A stretch of DNA of 64,000 nucleotides from Arthrobacter sp. EpRS71 (GCF_001512285.1 NZ_LNUV01000006.1:398158-462157), one strand, 5' to 3'. Positions 17,346 to 26,700 are shown, numbered from the stretch's first letter. Program-made: numbers and translations. Notes: generated from the letters alone by a model not told the origin.

Positions 17346-18343
17346 TGGAGCCTCACTCGGGGATCGATGGCGGCGTAGGCGAGGTCCACCACAACGTTCG
17401 CCACGATCACGAAGAACGCGGCCAGCATGGTGATGGCCATGGTGACGGGCAGATCACCGGATATGGCGGCATGGACTGCCGTGAAGCCCAGGCCGGGTAC
17501 GGAGAAGATCTGCTCGGTGAGAACCGCACCGCCAAGCAACAGGCCAATGTCCATGCCGAGCATGGTCACCACCGGTGTGATGCCGGCCCGTACGCCGTGC
17601 TTGAAGGTGACTGTCCGCGGGGCCAGACCCTTCGCGCGGGCTGTCCTGATGAAGTCCTCGCCGAACGTCTCGATCATGTTGGTCCGGGTAACGCGGATGT
17701 AGGAAGCACTGAAGAGCACAGCCAGCGCAATCCAAGGCAGCAGGTAGTTGGCCACCCATGCCCCGGGTCCTTGCGGGCCGAAGGGGCTGCTGATCTCGTT
17801 GGTGGTGAAGGGCAGCAAGTGCAGTTGGTTGACGAACAGGAGCAGCAGGAACAGGCCCGTGACGGGGATGGGCAGTGAAACGCCAACGGAGGCGGCACCC
17901 ACAATGAACTTATCCACGGGCGAGCCCTTGCGGAGGGCGGCCAGAAGACCAAGCCCGACGCCGGTGATGGTCCACAGCACCAGCGCGCCGATGGCCATGG
18001 AGAAGGTGTAGGGGAGTGAGCGGCCGATGATGTCGGCTACGTTCTCATTGGTTTGGAAGGACTTTCCGAGGCACGGCCATTCGCAAAGAGTCTGTGCACC
18101 CGGGGCGCCGATCATTCGCGACGAAAAGAGCCCGCGGATGTAATCGGCGTACTGGACGAAGAAGGGCTGGTCCATGCCCAAAGCAACACGGGCCTCGGCC
18201 ACGCGCTCGGGTGTGCACTCCTGACCGCAAGCAGCGGCTGCAGGATCAGAGGGGCCGAGTTGGAACAGCGTGAAGGTGATAAAGCTGACCGCGGCGAGAA
18301 GCAGGACCAACGAACCGGTCCGGCGAAGAATGAAAGTCATCAT
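17342..18343 (-). CDS. ABC transporter permease (OppB/DppB type)
   Basis: 333 residues with a first membrane segment at residues 9-31, a long extracellular loop and five later segments. The EAA-like cytoplasmic loop reads FIRTARAKGLAPRTVTFKHG, contact site for the ATPases. The outer loop contains three Cys (AACGQECTPE, TLCEWPCLG), more than usual for DppB. It forms the membrane channel with the second permease at 20209. Confidence 0.92.
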   Translation of the reverse strand: MMTFILRRTGSLVLLLAAVSFITFTLFQLGPSDPAAAACGQECTPERVAEARVALGMDQPFFVQYADYIRGLFSSRMIGAPGAQTLCEWPCLGKSFQTNENVADIIGRSLPYTFSMAIGALVLWTITGVGLGLLAALRKGSPVDKFIVGAASVGVSLPIPVTGLFLLLLFVNQLHLLPFTTNEISSPFGPQGPGAWVANYLLPWIALAVLFSASYIRVTRTNMIETFGEDFIRTARAKGLAPRTVTFKHGVRAGITPVVTMLGMDIGLLLGGAVLTEQIFSVPGLGFTAVHAAISGDLPVTMAITMLAAFFVIVANVVVDLAYAAIDPRVRLQ

Positions 18344-18425
18344 GATTGGTGGTTGCGGGCCGCCCGCTGATGCAGGCGGCCCGCTTCTCCTTCTGGACTA
18401 TGCCCGAATAGTTTTCGAAGCCCGG

Positions 18426-20150
18426 TTATTGCTCGACGCCGACGATCGAAAGATCGATGCCGCCGAAGAAGTAGCCCACCTGGGCGTTGCGGACATTGGA
18501 ACCCACCACGCTGTTGGTGTGGCTGCGGATGAGCGGGACGATCGGGTAGGTCTTCAAGGCAGAGCCGAACGCCTCGGACCACTTCTTGCCCAGTTCCTCG
18601 GAGGTGCCGTCCGTATTGCGGAGATCGAACATGGCCTTGGAAACCACGGGATCGAAGTAGCGGGACGTGTTGGAGAAGCCGTAGCTGGTGCCCTCGTTGT
18701 TCGGTCCCAGCAGGGGATCCGCGGAGGTGCGGATCGACGCCGGGTCGGCACCGCCGCACCAGCCGGAACGGCCCATGTCCGGCAGCTGCTCACTGGCCAG
18801 TACGGAGTAGTAGTTGGGTGCCGGGATCGGAACCAGCTCAACCTCGATGCCCAGGGCCTTCAGGTTCTGCTGGACTACGGTGCCGGTGTTCTTGAAGGCG
18901 TCGCGGTTGTTGGCGTACCCATAGGTGAGGGTCTTGGGGAAGTCCTTGCCTTCAAGGAGCTTTTTGGCTTCCTCCAGCTTCGGTTTACCGGTGGGATCCA
19001 GTTCCAGCTCGGTTTCCACATAGCCGCGCATTTTGGCATTGAGCGGGCTCTGGGTGATTTCGCCGAAGCGTCGTCCACCGTACTGGACCAGGATGGACTG
19101 GCGGTCCAGGGCCAAGGCGATGGCCTTGCGGACATCCGGGTCCGTGATCTTCTGGGTGTTCAGGCTCAGGACGTCGTTGCATCCCAGCAGACCCGAAGCC
19201 ACCCGATCCTTCACCTGGGCGTCCGCCAGCTTGGCCGAGTCCGAGGTCTGGAGTGCGCCGTTGGAATCGAGCGTGATGGCGTTGGGGTCCGAGTCGGCGA
19301 GCAACTGCTGGCTGATAGTGGCCTGGGAGGTGGACAGCGAGAAACTGAAGGTGTCCGGAAGGGCCGAGCGGTTGGGGTCCGTGGCGGGATCCCAGTGCGG
19401 GTTGCGGACCAGCTTCAGGGACTTGCCGCGGTTGTAGGACTCCACCATGTACGGGCCGGAGGACACCGGGTGGTTGGTGTAGTCCAGCTTGGTGTCCTTG
19501 GCCTTCGGGACCGGCGCCGTATTGGAACGGGACGCCAGGGCCGGGAACTCCGCAAAGGGCTTCTTCAGATGGAAGACCACAGTGCGCTCATCGGGTGTTT
19601 CAACCGCCTTGAGCACAGCGGAAGGATCCTTGTACGGCCCCTTGTACCCGCCGGCGTCGAGCGCTGCATTCAACTCCTGCGGCGCCTGGGTGAACACATC
19701 CTGCGCGAAGGTTCGCTCCACGCCGTACTTGATGTCGGCCGAAGTGATGGGCGTTCCGTCCTCGAACTTCACGCCGTCCTTGAGCGTGAAAGTCCAGCTG
19801 AGACCGTCGTCGGAGACCTTGCCGGTGTCCGTTGCGAGGTCCGGGACCACTGTTGGCGGCTGGCCCGCCGTTTCCTTGGCCATGGTCAGGGTGCGGTAGT
19901 AGAGCTGGCCCACGTTCGCGGTCTGAACGTAATTGCTGTTTCCGGGATCCAGCGTCTGGAAATCGGACGACATCAACACGTTGATGTTGCCGCCCTTGCC
20001 GGTGAAGCCGGACTTGACCACGTTGGGGGCCAACTCCGTGACCGAACCGGCGGGCTTGGAACTGCTGGGCTGGCTTTGGCCGGCGCCGCAGCCGGTAGCG
20101 GCCATGGCGATCAACACCGAAAGTGCCAGAGCTCTTGCAGGGGTTTTCAT
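18426..20150 (-). CDS. ABC transporter substrate-binding lipoprotein (SBP family 5)
   Basis: 574 residues. The N-terminus is a lipoprotein signal ending in AATGC, so the mature protein is anchored outside the membrane. DLATDTGKVSDDGLSWTFTLKDGVKFEDG is the family-5 (peptide/nickel/opine) motif, read across its two halves. ATG 20150 has AAGGAG upstream; the longer frame has no support. Family-5 proteins bind peptides but also many non-peptide ligands. With deaminase-like genes in the operon, an N-rich small molecule or conjugate is as likely as a peptide. Confidence 0.93.
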   Translation of the reverse strand: MKTPARALALSVLIAMAATGCGAGQSQPSSSKPAGSVTELAPNVVKSGFTGKGGNINVLMSSDFQTLDPGNSNYVQTANVGQLYYRTLTMAKETAGQPPTVVPDLATDTGKVSDDGLSWTFTLKDGVKFEDGTPITSADIKYGVERTFAQDVFTQAPQELNAALDAGGYKGPYKDPSAVLKAVETPDERTVVFHLKKPFAEFPALASRSNTAPVPKAKDTKLDYTNHPVSSGPYMVESYNRGKSLKLVRNPHWDPATDPNRSALPDTFSFSLSTSQATISQQLLADSDPNAITLDSNGALQTSDSAKLADAQVKDRVASGLLGCNDVLSLNTQKITDPDVRKAIALALDRQSILVQYGGRRFGEITQSPLNAKMRGYVETELELDPTGKPKLEEAKKLLEGKDFPKTLTYGYANNRDAFKNTGTVVQQNLKALGIEVELVPIPAPNYYSVLASEQLPDMGRSGWCGGADPASIRTSADPLLGPNNEGTSYGFSNTSRYFDPVVSKAMFDLRNTDGTSEELGKKWSEAFGSALKTYPIVPLIRSHTNSVVGSNVRNAQVGYFFGGIDLSIVGVEQ

Positions 20151-20208
20151 GATGCTCCTTGTGAGGGGTGACAGGCGATGCGGGGGATGAGGGTTAGTGC
20201 GAAATTTG

Positions 20209-21255
20209 CTAGCGGGAGGACTTGGGGTCCAGGGCATCCCGGACGGCGTCGCCCAGAAGGTTGAAGGCCAGGACGGTGATGACGAGCATGATGCCGGGGA
20301 CCGCGAGGAACCACGGATCGCTCAGGTACCAGTTGCCGGACTGGGCGGCGTTGAGCATCTGGCCCCACGACGGTGTGGGGTCCTTGACGCCGACGCCCAG
20401 GAAGGAGAGGGCTGCCTCGGCCGAGATGTTGGTGGGGATCAGCATGGTGGCGTACACCAGGACCACTCCCATGACGTTGGGGATGATCTGCCGGAAGAGA
20501 ATGCTCAGGTGTGAGGCGCCGAAGGAACGGGCTGCTTCGACGAACTCGCGCTCGCGGAGGCTCAGCACCTGGCCCCGGACGATTCTGGCGAGGTACGCCC
20601 AACCGAAGAAGCCCAGGATGATCACCAGGGAGGCCATGGGCAGGAAGCTGCCTTCGCCCAGCGGCGTGTCCCTTAGCCGTGACTGCAGGATGGGTGTCAG
20701 GGAGAGCACCAGGAGAAGGTGCGGGAAGGCCAGGAACAAGTCCATGATGCGGCTGATGATGGCGTCCGTCTTACCGCCAAAGTAGCCGGCTGCCGCGCCA
20801 AGGACAGTTCCGAGGACCACTGAAACCACCGTGGAGAGCAGTGCGATGGTCAGTGACACTTGTCCGCCGTAGGCGAGCCTGGCGAACAGGTCGCGTCCCA
20901 ACCCTGGCTCGACGCCCAACCAGTGCTGGGCCGAGGGATACATGTAGCCAGGGAGCGGCAGGCCGGGGGTTTGGAAGTCATCCAGAACCTCGGGACTGGT
21001 GTTGGAGGTGTAGGGGTCGTTGCCTGACATGGCGCTGAGGACGGGGGCCAGGATGGCGAACAGCAGGATGGCAACCACTACGCACAGGCTGAGGAGCGCG
21101 ATCTTGCTGCGCCGGATCCTCATCCAGGCCGTGGCAAGGAGGGAACGTGCTTCGGCAGGTGCTGTGGCCTCCGGCGACGTTGCCGGAGGGAGCGGCGGGC
21201 TGCCGGTGCTTGGTTCGACGGACTGTATCTGGGTCAACGGTTCTGCTCGTTTCAT
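20209..21255 (-). CDS. ABC transporter permease (OppC/DppC type)
   Basis: 348 residues, first gene of the operon. An N-terminal cytoplasmic extension of about 45 residues rich in Pro/Ala precedes WMRIRRSKIALLSLCVVVAI, then five more membrane segments; the ATPase-contact loop is FVEAARSFGASHLSILFRQ. The C-terminus DAVRDALDPKSSR is classic for this family. ATG 21255 is used because the open frame extends upstream only as antisense of the amidohydrolase. The two GntR-type operators lie 24 and 86 bases upstream of its start. Confidence 0.92.
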   Translation of the reverse strand: MKRAEPLTQIQSVEPSTGSPPLPPATSPEATAPAEARSLLATAWMRIRRSKIALLSLCVVVAILLFAILAPVLSAMSGNDPYTSNTSPEVLDDFQTPGLPLPGYMYPSAQHWLGVEPGLGRDLFARLAYGGQVSLTIALLSTVVSVVLGTVLGAAAGYFGGKTDAIISRIMDLFLAFPHLLLVLSLTPILQSRLRDTPLGEGSFLPMASLVIILGFFGWAYLARIVRGQVLSLREREFVEAARSFGASHLSILFRQIIPNVMGVVLVYATMLIPTNISAEAALSFLGVGVKDPTPSWGQMLNAAQSGNWYLSDPWFLAVPGIMLVITVLAFNLLGDAVRDALDPKSSR

Positions 21256-21278
21256 GATCAGGAGCTGGCTCCGGAGTT

Positions 21279-21290
21279 CTTGTATACCAA
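21279..21290. promoter_or_regulatory. GntR/FCD-type operator C
   Basis: CTTGTATACCAA matches TTGGTATACCAA at 10 of 12 positions, in the 141-base divergent region between the ABC operon and the chlorohydrolase-family gene. Confidence 0.6.
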
Positions 21291-21340
21291 AATAGACTAG
21301 AGCAGGATTGATGCGATGTAAATCACAAATAATGTACTGT

Positions 21341-21352
21341 TTGGAATACCAG
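21341..21352. promoter_or_regulatory. GntR/FCD-type operator D
   Basis: TTGGAATACCAG matches the same palindrome at 10 of 12 positions, 62 bases from site C and 45 bases before the plus-strand start. Confidence 0.55.
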
Positions 21353-21396
21353 AGAGTAATCGAGCTGTCTTTGACGGACAAGAAACAGGAGTCGCC

Positions 21397-22863
21397 GTGC
21401 CTACCAAGGTCACCGCCCGCTACGTGCTGGGGCATCAGAACGGCCGCCACGTTCTGCTCGAAAATGCGTGCGTGGTCTACAGCGGCCACACCATCGACTA
21501 CGTAGGGCACGAGTACACCGGGCCGGTGGACGAGGAAGTCCACGCAGGCGAGGCCCTGCTGATGCCCGGCCTGATCGACCTCGACGCGTTGACGGACATA
21601 GACCACCTCATCCTGGACAGCTGGGCAGGCCCGGAGCAGGCCAAGGGCCATCAGTGGTCCGAGGACTACTTCCAGCACCGCCGCGCTGACGTCTTCACAG
21701 CCGAAGAACGCCAGGAGATCCGCGAGTACGCCCTCATCCAGCTGATACTTCACGGCATCACCACCTACATGCCCATCGCCTCGGAAGTTCACTCGGAGTG
21801 GGCCGAGCCTTTTGAGGAACTGGTGGGAATGGCCGATACCAGCCGACGCTTGGGTCTGCGCGGCTACTTGGGCCCTGCCTATAGATCCGGTGTGAACGTC
21901 GTGTTGGCGAACGGCGAACGGTCCGTAATGTTCGACGACGGCAGGGGACGTGAGGGGCTCGCTGACGCCTTGCGCTTCCTTGACCACGCAACGGAGCTGA
22001 ACGATCCGCTGGTCAACGGTGTTCTGCTCCCGTGCCGGATCGAAACCTTGGACATCGAGTTGCTCAAGGCGACAGCGGCGGCTTCCAGCGAGCGGGACGT
22101 GCTGGTGCGCCTGCACTCGCTGCAGGGCCTCGTGGAGCGCGAGCTCATCCTCGACTGGCACGGACTCACGCCCTTGGAACTCCTGGACCAGGTGGGAATG
22201 CTGAACGAGCGCCTGCTCATCCCACACGCCACCTACACGGACAGGAATCCTGCTGTGTTTGGGGAGGACCGCGGCGACCTCGCCCGGTTGGCAGCAAGCG
22301 GAGCCAGCATCATCCATTGCCCGTTGACGTCCATGCGGTACGGAAGCACGCTGGATTCCTTCACTGCCTACAAGGCGGCAGGGGTCAACATTTCGCTGGG
22401 TACAGACTCCTTCCCCCCGGACCTGATCCGCGGCATGGACGCCGGTGTGCAGCTTGCCAAGATCCTCGCCGGGAGCAACGACGCCGGCGACGTCGCCGGA
22501 TATGTCGACGCCGCCACCCTGGGTGGTGCGCATGCTTTGAGGCGCCCGGACCTTGGCCGGCTCCAGCCGGGCGCGCAGGCAGACATGGTGGCCTTCTCCC
22601 TGGGGGACTTCCGGGACGGAGTCCACGACGACCCGCTCCGAACCCTCTTGCTCAATGGAACCGCCCGCCAAGCCGTGCTTTCAGTGGTAGCCGGGCGGAC
22701 CATCATGGCCGAAGGGCGCATCGATGGAGTGGACCTGGACTACTGGCGTGTCAAGGGACAGGAACTCTTTGACAAGATGCGCCGCGCCTACAGCGTCCGG
22801 GACAGCCGGAACCGTGCGGCGGATGAGCTGTTTCCTCCCGTGTATGCTCGGGTGGAACGCTGA
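21397..22863 (+). CDS. Amidohydrolase, chlorohydrolase (ATZ/TRZ)-like, with altered metal site
   Basis: 488 residues with the composite beta-sandwich plus TIM-barrel plan of the ATZ/TRZ amidohydrolases. VRLHSLQG and LLIPHATYTDR supply the usual third and fourth His and SLGTDSFPPD the strand-8 Asp. The strand-1 HxH is absent: the sequence reads MPGLIDLDALTDIDH, with Asp at the places of both His. Either it binds metal differently or it has changed chemistry. GTG 21397 has CAGGAG six bases upstream. It is divergent from the ABC operon and followed by the GntR gene. Confidence 0.85.
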   Translation: MPTKVTARYVLGHQNGRHVLLENACVVYSGHTIDYVGHEYTGPVDEEVHAGEALLMPGLIDLDALTDIDHLILDSWAGPEQAKGHQWSEDYFQHRRADVFTAEERQEIREYALIQLILHGITTYMPIASEVHSEWAEPFEELVGMADTSRRLGLRGYLGPAYRSGVNVVLANGERSVMFDDGRGREGLADALRFLDHATELNDPLVNGVLLPCRIETLDIELLKATAAASSERDVLVRLHSLQGLVERELILDWHGLTPLELLDQVGMLNERLLIPHATYTDRNPAVFGEDRGDLARLAASGASIIHCPLTSMRYGSTLDSFTAYKAAGVNISLGTDSFPPDLIRGMDAGVQLAKILAGSNDAGDVAGYVDAATLGGAHALRRPDLGRLQPGAQADMVAFSLGDFRDGVHDDPLRTLLLNGTARQAVLSVVAGRTIMAEGRIDGVDLDYWRVKGQELFDKMRRAYSVRDSRNRAADELFPPVYARVER

Positions 22864-22897
22864 CCGGCGCCGTCCGCCGCAGGGAGCGGACACTGGC

Positions 22898-23599
22898 ATG
22901 AAGGGAAGTTTGACAGTGGCTGAGGCGATGCCGGAAACCGGGAATGGCCGCGACGAGGAGGCCCGTGCGGAGAATGTCTACCAACTGGTGTTGGAAGGCA
23001 TTGTCACGGGCACGTACGCGCAGGGTATGCGGTTGCGGGAACGCGAACTTTCAGAGCTCTACAACGTCTCCCGCATTCCTGTGCGCGAGGCCATCCAGCG
23101 CCTGGAACAGGACGGTTTCGTGGCAACGTTCCCCCGCCGCGGTGCGGTGGTGCGCCAGCTGACCCTCACGGATGTCAACGAGCTTTTTGATGTTCGCCTC
23201 TGCTTGGAGACGTTTGCCGCGCGCATGGCCGCCACACGTGTAGCCGAAGGCAGCGACGGCGGACGGCTGGAAGAGCTCATGGAGGCCTCCAAGGCAGCCA
23301 TCGACGACGATCGGACCGAGGACGTCGCCTTGATCAGCGCCGAGCTCCACGCCGAAATCGTGCGCCTGTCCGGGAACAGGCTGTTGATTGAATCCGTGAA
23401 ACCCCTGTTCGGGCGGATGCGCTGGATCTTCGGGCTGGCACACAACCGCAGCAATGAGCTCCAACGCGATGAACACACCGAGCTGTGCAATGCCATCCTG
23501 AAGGGCAAACCGGATCTGGCCTACTCCTTGGCGTACTCGCACATCGAGCTGGGCCGCGAACCTGTTCTGGCCGGGCTGGCCGAGACGCTGGAACCCTGA
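22898..23599 (+). CDS. GntR-family regulator, FCD subfamily
   Basis: 233 residues: an N-terminal winged helix (LRERELSELYNVSRIPVREAIQRLEQDGFV) and a C-terminal all-helical FCD effector domain with VNELFDVRLCLETFAARMA and the metal-binding His pattern (ELHAEIVRLSGN ... EHTELCNAI). It follows the chlorohydrolase-like gene by 34 bases. FCD regulators bind short palindromes such as TTGTATACAA, so it is the natural reader of sites A-D. A GTG at 22916 is a possible later start. Confidence 0.92.
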   Translation: MKGSLTVAEAMPETGNGRDEEARAENVYQLVLEGIVTGTYAQGMRLRERELSELYNVSRIPVREAIQRLEQDGFVATFPRRGAVVRQLTLTDVNELFDVRLCLETFAARMAATRVAEGSDGGRLEELMEASKAAIDDDRTEDVALISAELHAEIVRLSGNRLLIESVKPLFGRMRWIFGLAHNRSNELQRDEHTELCNAILKGKPDLAYSLAYSHIELGREPVLAGLAETLEP

Positions 23600-23622
23600 A
23601 TAAACGGCTCGACACTAAAAAG

Positions 23623-23662
23623 CTCGACGTCGGCACTCGCCTGAGTGCCGACGTCGAGTTCG
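23623..23662. terminator. Bidirectional terminator
   Basis: Perfect 16-base stem CTCGACGTCGGCACTC / GAGTGCCGACGTCGAG with loop GCCT and flanking A and T runs, between the convergent GntR and DUF4032 genes. Confidence 0.92.
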
Positions 23663-23674
23663 TTTCAACGTGCG

Positions 23675-25090
23675 TTAGTCGTCCGCGTCCGGGTACTCGT
23701 CCTCGTCGTCGTACCGGCCGGATTCTTCGACCTCAACCTCAAGGATCTTGAGCAGCTCCGTATCCGGGTTGAGCATGATGGCGGCCTCGTCGCGGCGGTG
23801 CTGCAGCACCGTATCCAGGTAGGACTGCACGGTCTCCGCCAAGGGGACGTACCTGTCCTGCTTCTGGCTCATGTACCAGCGGTGTTCCAGGACTTCGTGT
23901 ACCACTTCCGCCGGCTCCAGTTTCCCGGCGAGGTGCCGCGGAATGGAACGCACAATGGGTTCGAAGATCTGGCTGACCCAGATGTGGGCGCTGATTTCCT
24001 CGTCCAGGTCCGGGTTGTTGTCCGCGCGGAACTGGTCCATGTCGTTGAGGAGCCTGCGGGCCTGGTTCTCCTGGGCATCCAAGCCGGTGAGGCGCAGCAA
24101 TCTACGCTGGTGGTGACCGGCGTCCACCACTTTCGGCTGGAGCTGGATGGTGGAGCCGTCCGCCGTGGTCTTGATGGCATACTCTTCGACGTCGAAGCCG
24201 AGCTCGTTGAGGCGCCGGATCCGGGCAGCCACGCGCCACCTTTCACCGAGTTCGAAGGATTCCTTCTCCGTCAGCTCGGTCCAGAGCCGGCGGTAACTGT
24301 CCATGATCAGCTCACTGGTGGCTACGGGATCCACCTTCTCCTCGATGAGGCCGCCGTCCAGCAGGTCCATCAGTTCACCGGCGATGTTCACACGGGCGAT
24401 TTCGAGGTCGTATTCGCGCTGGCCCATGGAGAGGTCCGGGTAGAGCTCGCCCGTTTCCGCGTCCACCAGGTAGGCGGCGAAAGCGCCCGCATCACGGCGG
24501 AACAATGTGTTGGACAGTGAAACGTCGCCCCAGTAGAAGCCCACGAGGTGCAGGCGCACCAGCAATAGGGCCTGTGCGTCAATGAGGCGGGTCAGGGTGT
24601 CCTTGCGGAGCATCTGCGAGAACAACGCACGGTAGGGCATGGAGAACTTCAGGTGTCGCGTGACCAGCACCGGATTCAACGGACGCCCGTCCGCGGTGGT
24701 ACGGCCGGTGATGACGGCCACAGGCTCCACGCAGGGAACATCCAGCCGTGCGAGCTTCCGCAGCATGTGGTATTCGTGGCGGGCGACGTGCTCAGAGGTT
24801 TCCTTGATGGCTATGACTGAGCCACCCAGATGTGCGAAACGGACGATGTGCCGGGAGATACCGCGGGGCAGCGCAGCAAGGTTCTCAGCTGGCCAGTCCT
24901 CCAGTGCGATGTGCCACGGCAGGTCCAACAGCTCAGGATCGGCTGCAGCGGCGGTGATGTTCAGCGAACCGATGACACTGGCCGGCGGTGCGGTGTCCTG
25001 CGCACTCGCGGCTTCAGTGCGGGGGAGCTTGCCGATCTGCCCGTAGTCGGTGGGTTCGTCGTGCCACTGGGCTTCGTTTTGCTCGCTCAT
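23675..25090 (-). CDS. DUF4032 protein with kinase-like fold
   Basis: 471 residues. After a 55-residue variable start the protein has kinase-like landmarks: an ATP-site strand IAIKETSEHVARHEYHML (Lys plus helix Glu), catalytic-loop look-alike YWGDVSLSNTLF and metal-site look-alike AYLVDAETGE. A DUF4032 C-terminal domain follows, with an acidic tail (DDEDEYPDADD). The fold resembles lipopolysaccharide kinases of the WaaP type, but the substrate is unknown. Its start overlaps the hexosaminidase stop by four bases, so the two are coupled. Confidence 0.85.
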   Translation of the reverse strand: MSEQNEAQWHDEPTDYGQIGKLPRTEAASAQDTAPPASVIGSLNITAAAADPELLDLPWHIALEDWPAENLAALPRGISRHIVRFAHLGGSVIAIKETSEHVARHEYHMLRKLARLDVPCVEPVAVITGRTTADGRPLNPVLVTRHLKFSMPYRALFSQMLRKDTLTRLIDAQALLLVRLHLVGFYWGDVSLSNTLFRRDAGAFAAYLVDAETGELYPDLSMGQREYDLEIARVNIAGELMDLLDGGLIEEKVDPVATSELIMDSYRRLWTELTEKESFELGERWRVAARIRRLNELGFDVEEYAIKTTADGSTIQLQPKVVDAGHHQRRLLRLTGLDAQENQARRLLNDMDQFRADNNPDLDEEISAHIWVSQIFEPIVRSIPRHLAGKLEPAEVVHEVLEHRWYMSQKQDRYVPLAETVQSYLDTVLQHRRDEAAIMLNPDTELLKILEVEVEESGRYDDEDEYPDADD

Positions 25091-26700
25091 GCCTCAATTG
25101 TTCCGTACTTGGAGTCAGGTGCAGCTATCGCTGCAGCAAAGGGGTACTCCGGCTTTGCTGACCACTCGACGTCGGGTGCTTCCTGGAAGACGACGCCCTG
25201 CTTGGTGAGCCGCTCACCCAAGACGCCCAGTCGACGTCGGAAGTCTCCGGTGTTGCGGACCTCCTGGCCGGACCACGCGACTTCCGCCAAGGAAACAGCC
25301 CTCGGGTAGAGGAGCCATTGGGCCTGCTGGTTGTCCCGGACTGTCTCGGACCACAGCGCGCCCTCGACACCCAGAATGTGGTGGTCCTTCAGACCGCCTT
25401 GGGCCGGATCCCAGTTGTAGTAGTCGGCCCAGTCGAACGGCCCGCCTTCCACCCATTCGAGTCCGATGGGGCTGTCGGGCGCATATTTCTGGTCCAGGTA
25501 GGTCTTGTCTGCGGGGGACATGAGCACTTTGGCCTCATGAAGTTCCGCCTGCCGTGCTACGGCCTCGAAATCGCCGTGCCAGTACTGGATCACCGCACCC
25601 TCGGGAAGCTCGACGGCGGCGAATTCGTTCCAACCCACCACGGTCTTGCCGGTTTCTGCGCCGATCCGAACGAACTGTTGGACCATGGTCACGTAGTCGT
25701 CATGTCCGGTGACGTGGGCTTCGTCGCCGCCGATGTGCAGGTACGGTCCCACGGTGATGGCCGCAAGCTGGCCAAGGACTTCGCGGACGAACTCGTAGGT
25801 GACCGGCAGATCAGCAGTCAGGGTGGACCAGCCAACCTCGGGGGTGGTGCTCATGGGCTTCGCCTGGCCATCTGGATTGAGCTGGGGGATCGCCGCGAGG
25901 GCCGCATTGACGTGGCCCGGGAGGTCGATCTCGGGCACCATCAGCACGTTCTTGCTGGCGGCGTAGGCTTGGATGTCCCTGAAATCCTGTTGCGTGTAAA
26001 AGCCATTCCGTCCGCGGGCGGGGACCGCGGTGGGCACTTCCACGGCGCCGGTAGCGCCCAGCGCGGTCAGTTGGGTGTAGTCCAGGCCGGACGGGTTGTC
26101 CTCAGGTTGGCGGATCTCGATGCGCCACGATTGGTCATCCGTGAGGTGCAGGTGCAGGGCGTTGAGCTTGAACTGCGCCATGACGTCAATCTGCTCCTTA
26201 ACCTCCTCCACGGTGAAGAAGTTGCGGGCCACGTCCAGCATGAGGCCGCGGTACGCGAACCGCGGGGCGTCCGCAACGTCGACGGCGGGAATCACCCAGG
26301 TGCCCACTGTGCCGGTGCTTGCTGTGCCGTTGCTGTCGGTGGGACGGGGACCCTCGATGGACGCGGGGAAAAGCTGCCGCAGCGTCTGCGCTCCGTTGAA
26401 CAGTCCCGCTGTGGTGGACGCCGTGATCTTGACCCCATCCTCGGCGACGCTGAGCGCGTACGCTTCCGGGCCGCCGTCGAACGTTTCCACCAGCTCGAGG
26501 GAGATGTCGCCGGGAAGGCTGTCTTCCACGAGGGGCAGATCAAAACCGGTGCCGCGGCGCAGGAGCGAAGCGAGCTGTTCCGCGACGTGGGCTGCTGAGT
26601 CGCCGGCGGCGATCCGGGCGGTAGGGGAGAGTGTGAATCCCGGGCCGTCCGGGAGTTCAACGTGGGAGGGGCGGGGAATCAGGGTGTCCGTCGTGTTCAT
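25087..26700 (-). CDS. Beta-N-acetylhexosaminidase, GH20
   Basis: 537 residues: an N-terminal GH20b alpha/beta domain (about 1-150), then the catalytic barrel from RFAYRGLMLDVARNFFTVEEVKEQIDVM, read in parts. HLTDDQSWRIEI and the catalytic pair Asp-Glu in HIGGDEAHVTG are present. It removes terminal GlcNAc or GalNAc by substrate-assisted catalysis. No signal peptide is visible, so it probably acts on imported chito-oligosaccharides or recycled wall sugars. ATG 26700 is preceded by AGGAGAAAGG-like sequence on its strand's opposite side only, so the exact start is less sure. Confidence 0.9.
   Translation of the reverse strand: MNTTDTLIPRPSHVELPDGPGFTLSPTARIAAGDSAAHVAEQLASLLRRGTGFDLPLVEDSLPGDISLELVETFDGGPEAYALSVAEDGVKITASTTAGLFNGAQTLRQLFPASIEGPRPTDSNGTASTGTVGTWVIPAVDVADAPRFAYRGLMLDVARNFFTVEEVKEQIDVMAQFKLNALHLHLTDDQSWRIEIRQPEDNPSGLDYTQLTALGATGAVEVPTAVPARGRNGFYTQQDFRDIQAYAASKNVLMVPEIDLPGHVNAALAAIPQLNPDGQAKPMSTTPEVGWSTLTADLPVTYEFVREVLGQLAAITVGPYLHIGGDEAHVTGHDDYVTMVQQFVRIGAETGKTVVGWNEFAAVELPEGAVIQYWHGDFEAVARQAELHEAKVLMSPADKTYLDQKYAPDSPIGLEWVEGGPFDWADYYNWDPAQGGLKDHHILGVEGALWSETVRDNQQAQWLLYPRAVSLAEVAWSGQEVRNTGDFRRRLGVLGERLTKQGVVFQEAPDVEWSAKPEYPFAAAIAAPDSKYGTIEA

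Noticed and set aside
18270..20171. 633-codon plus-strand open frame opposite the substrate-binding protein
   Set aside because: Antisense shadow; the minus strand encodes a clear family-5 lipoprotein with ribosome site.
21256..22671. Extension of the OppC-type permease frame far upstream on the minus strand
   Set aside because: The added part is antisense to the chlorohydrolase-like gene and unrelated to permeases.
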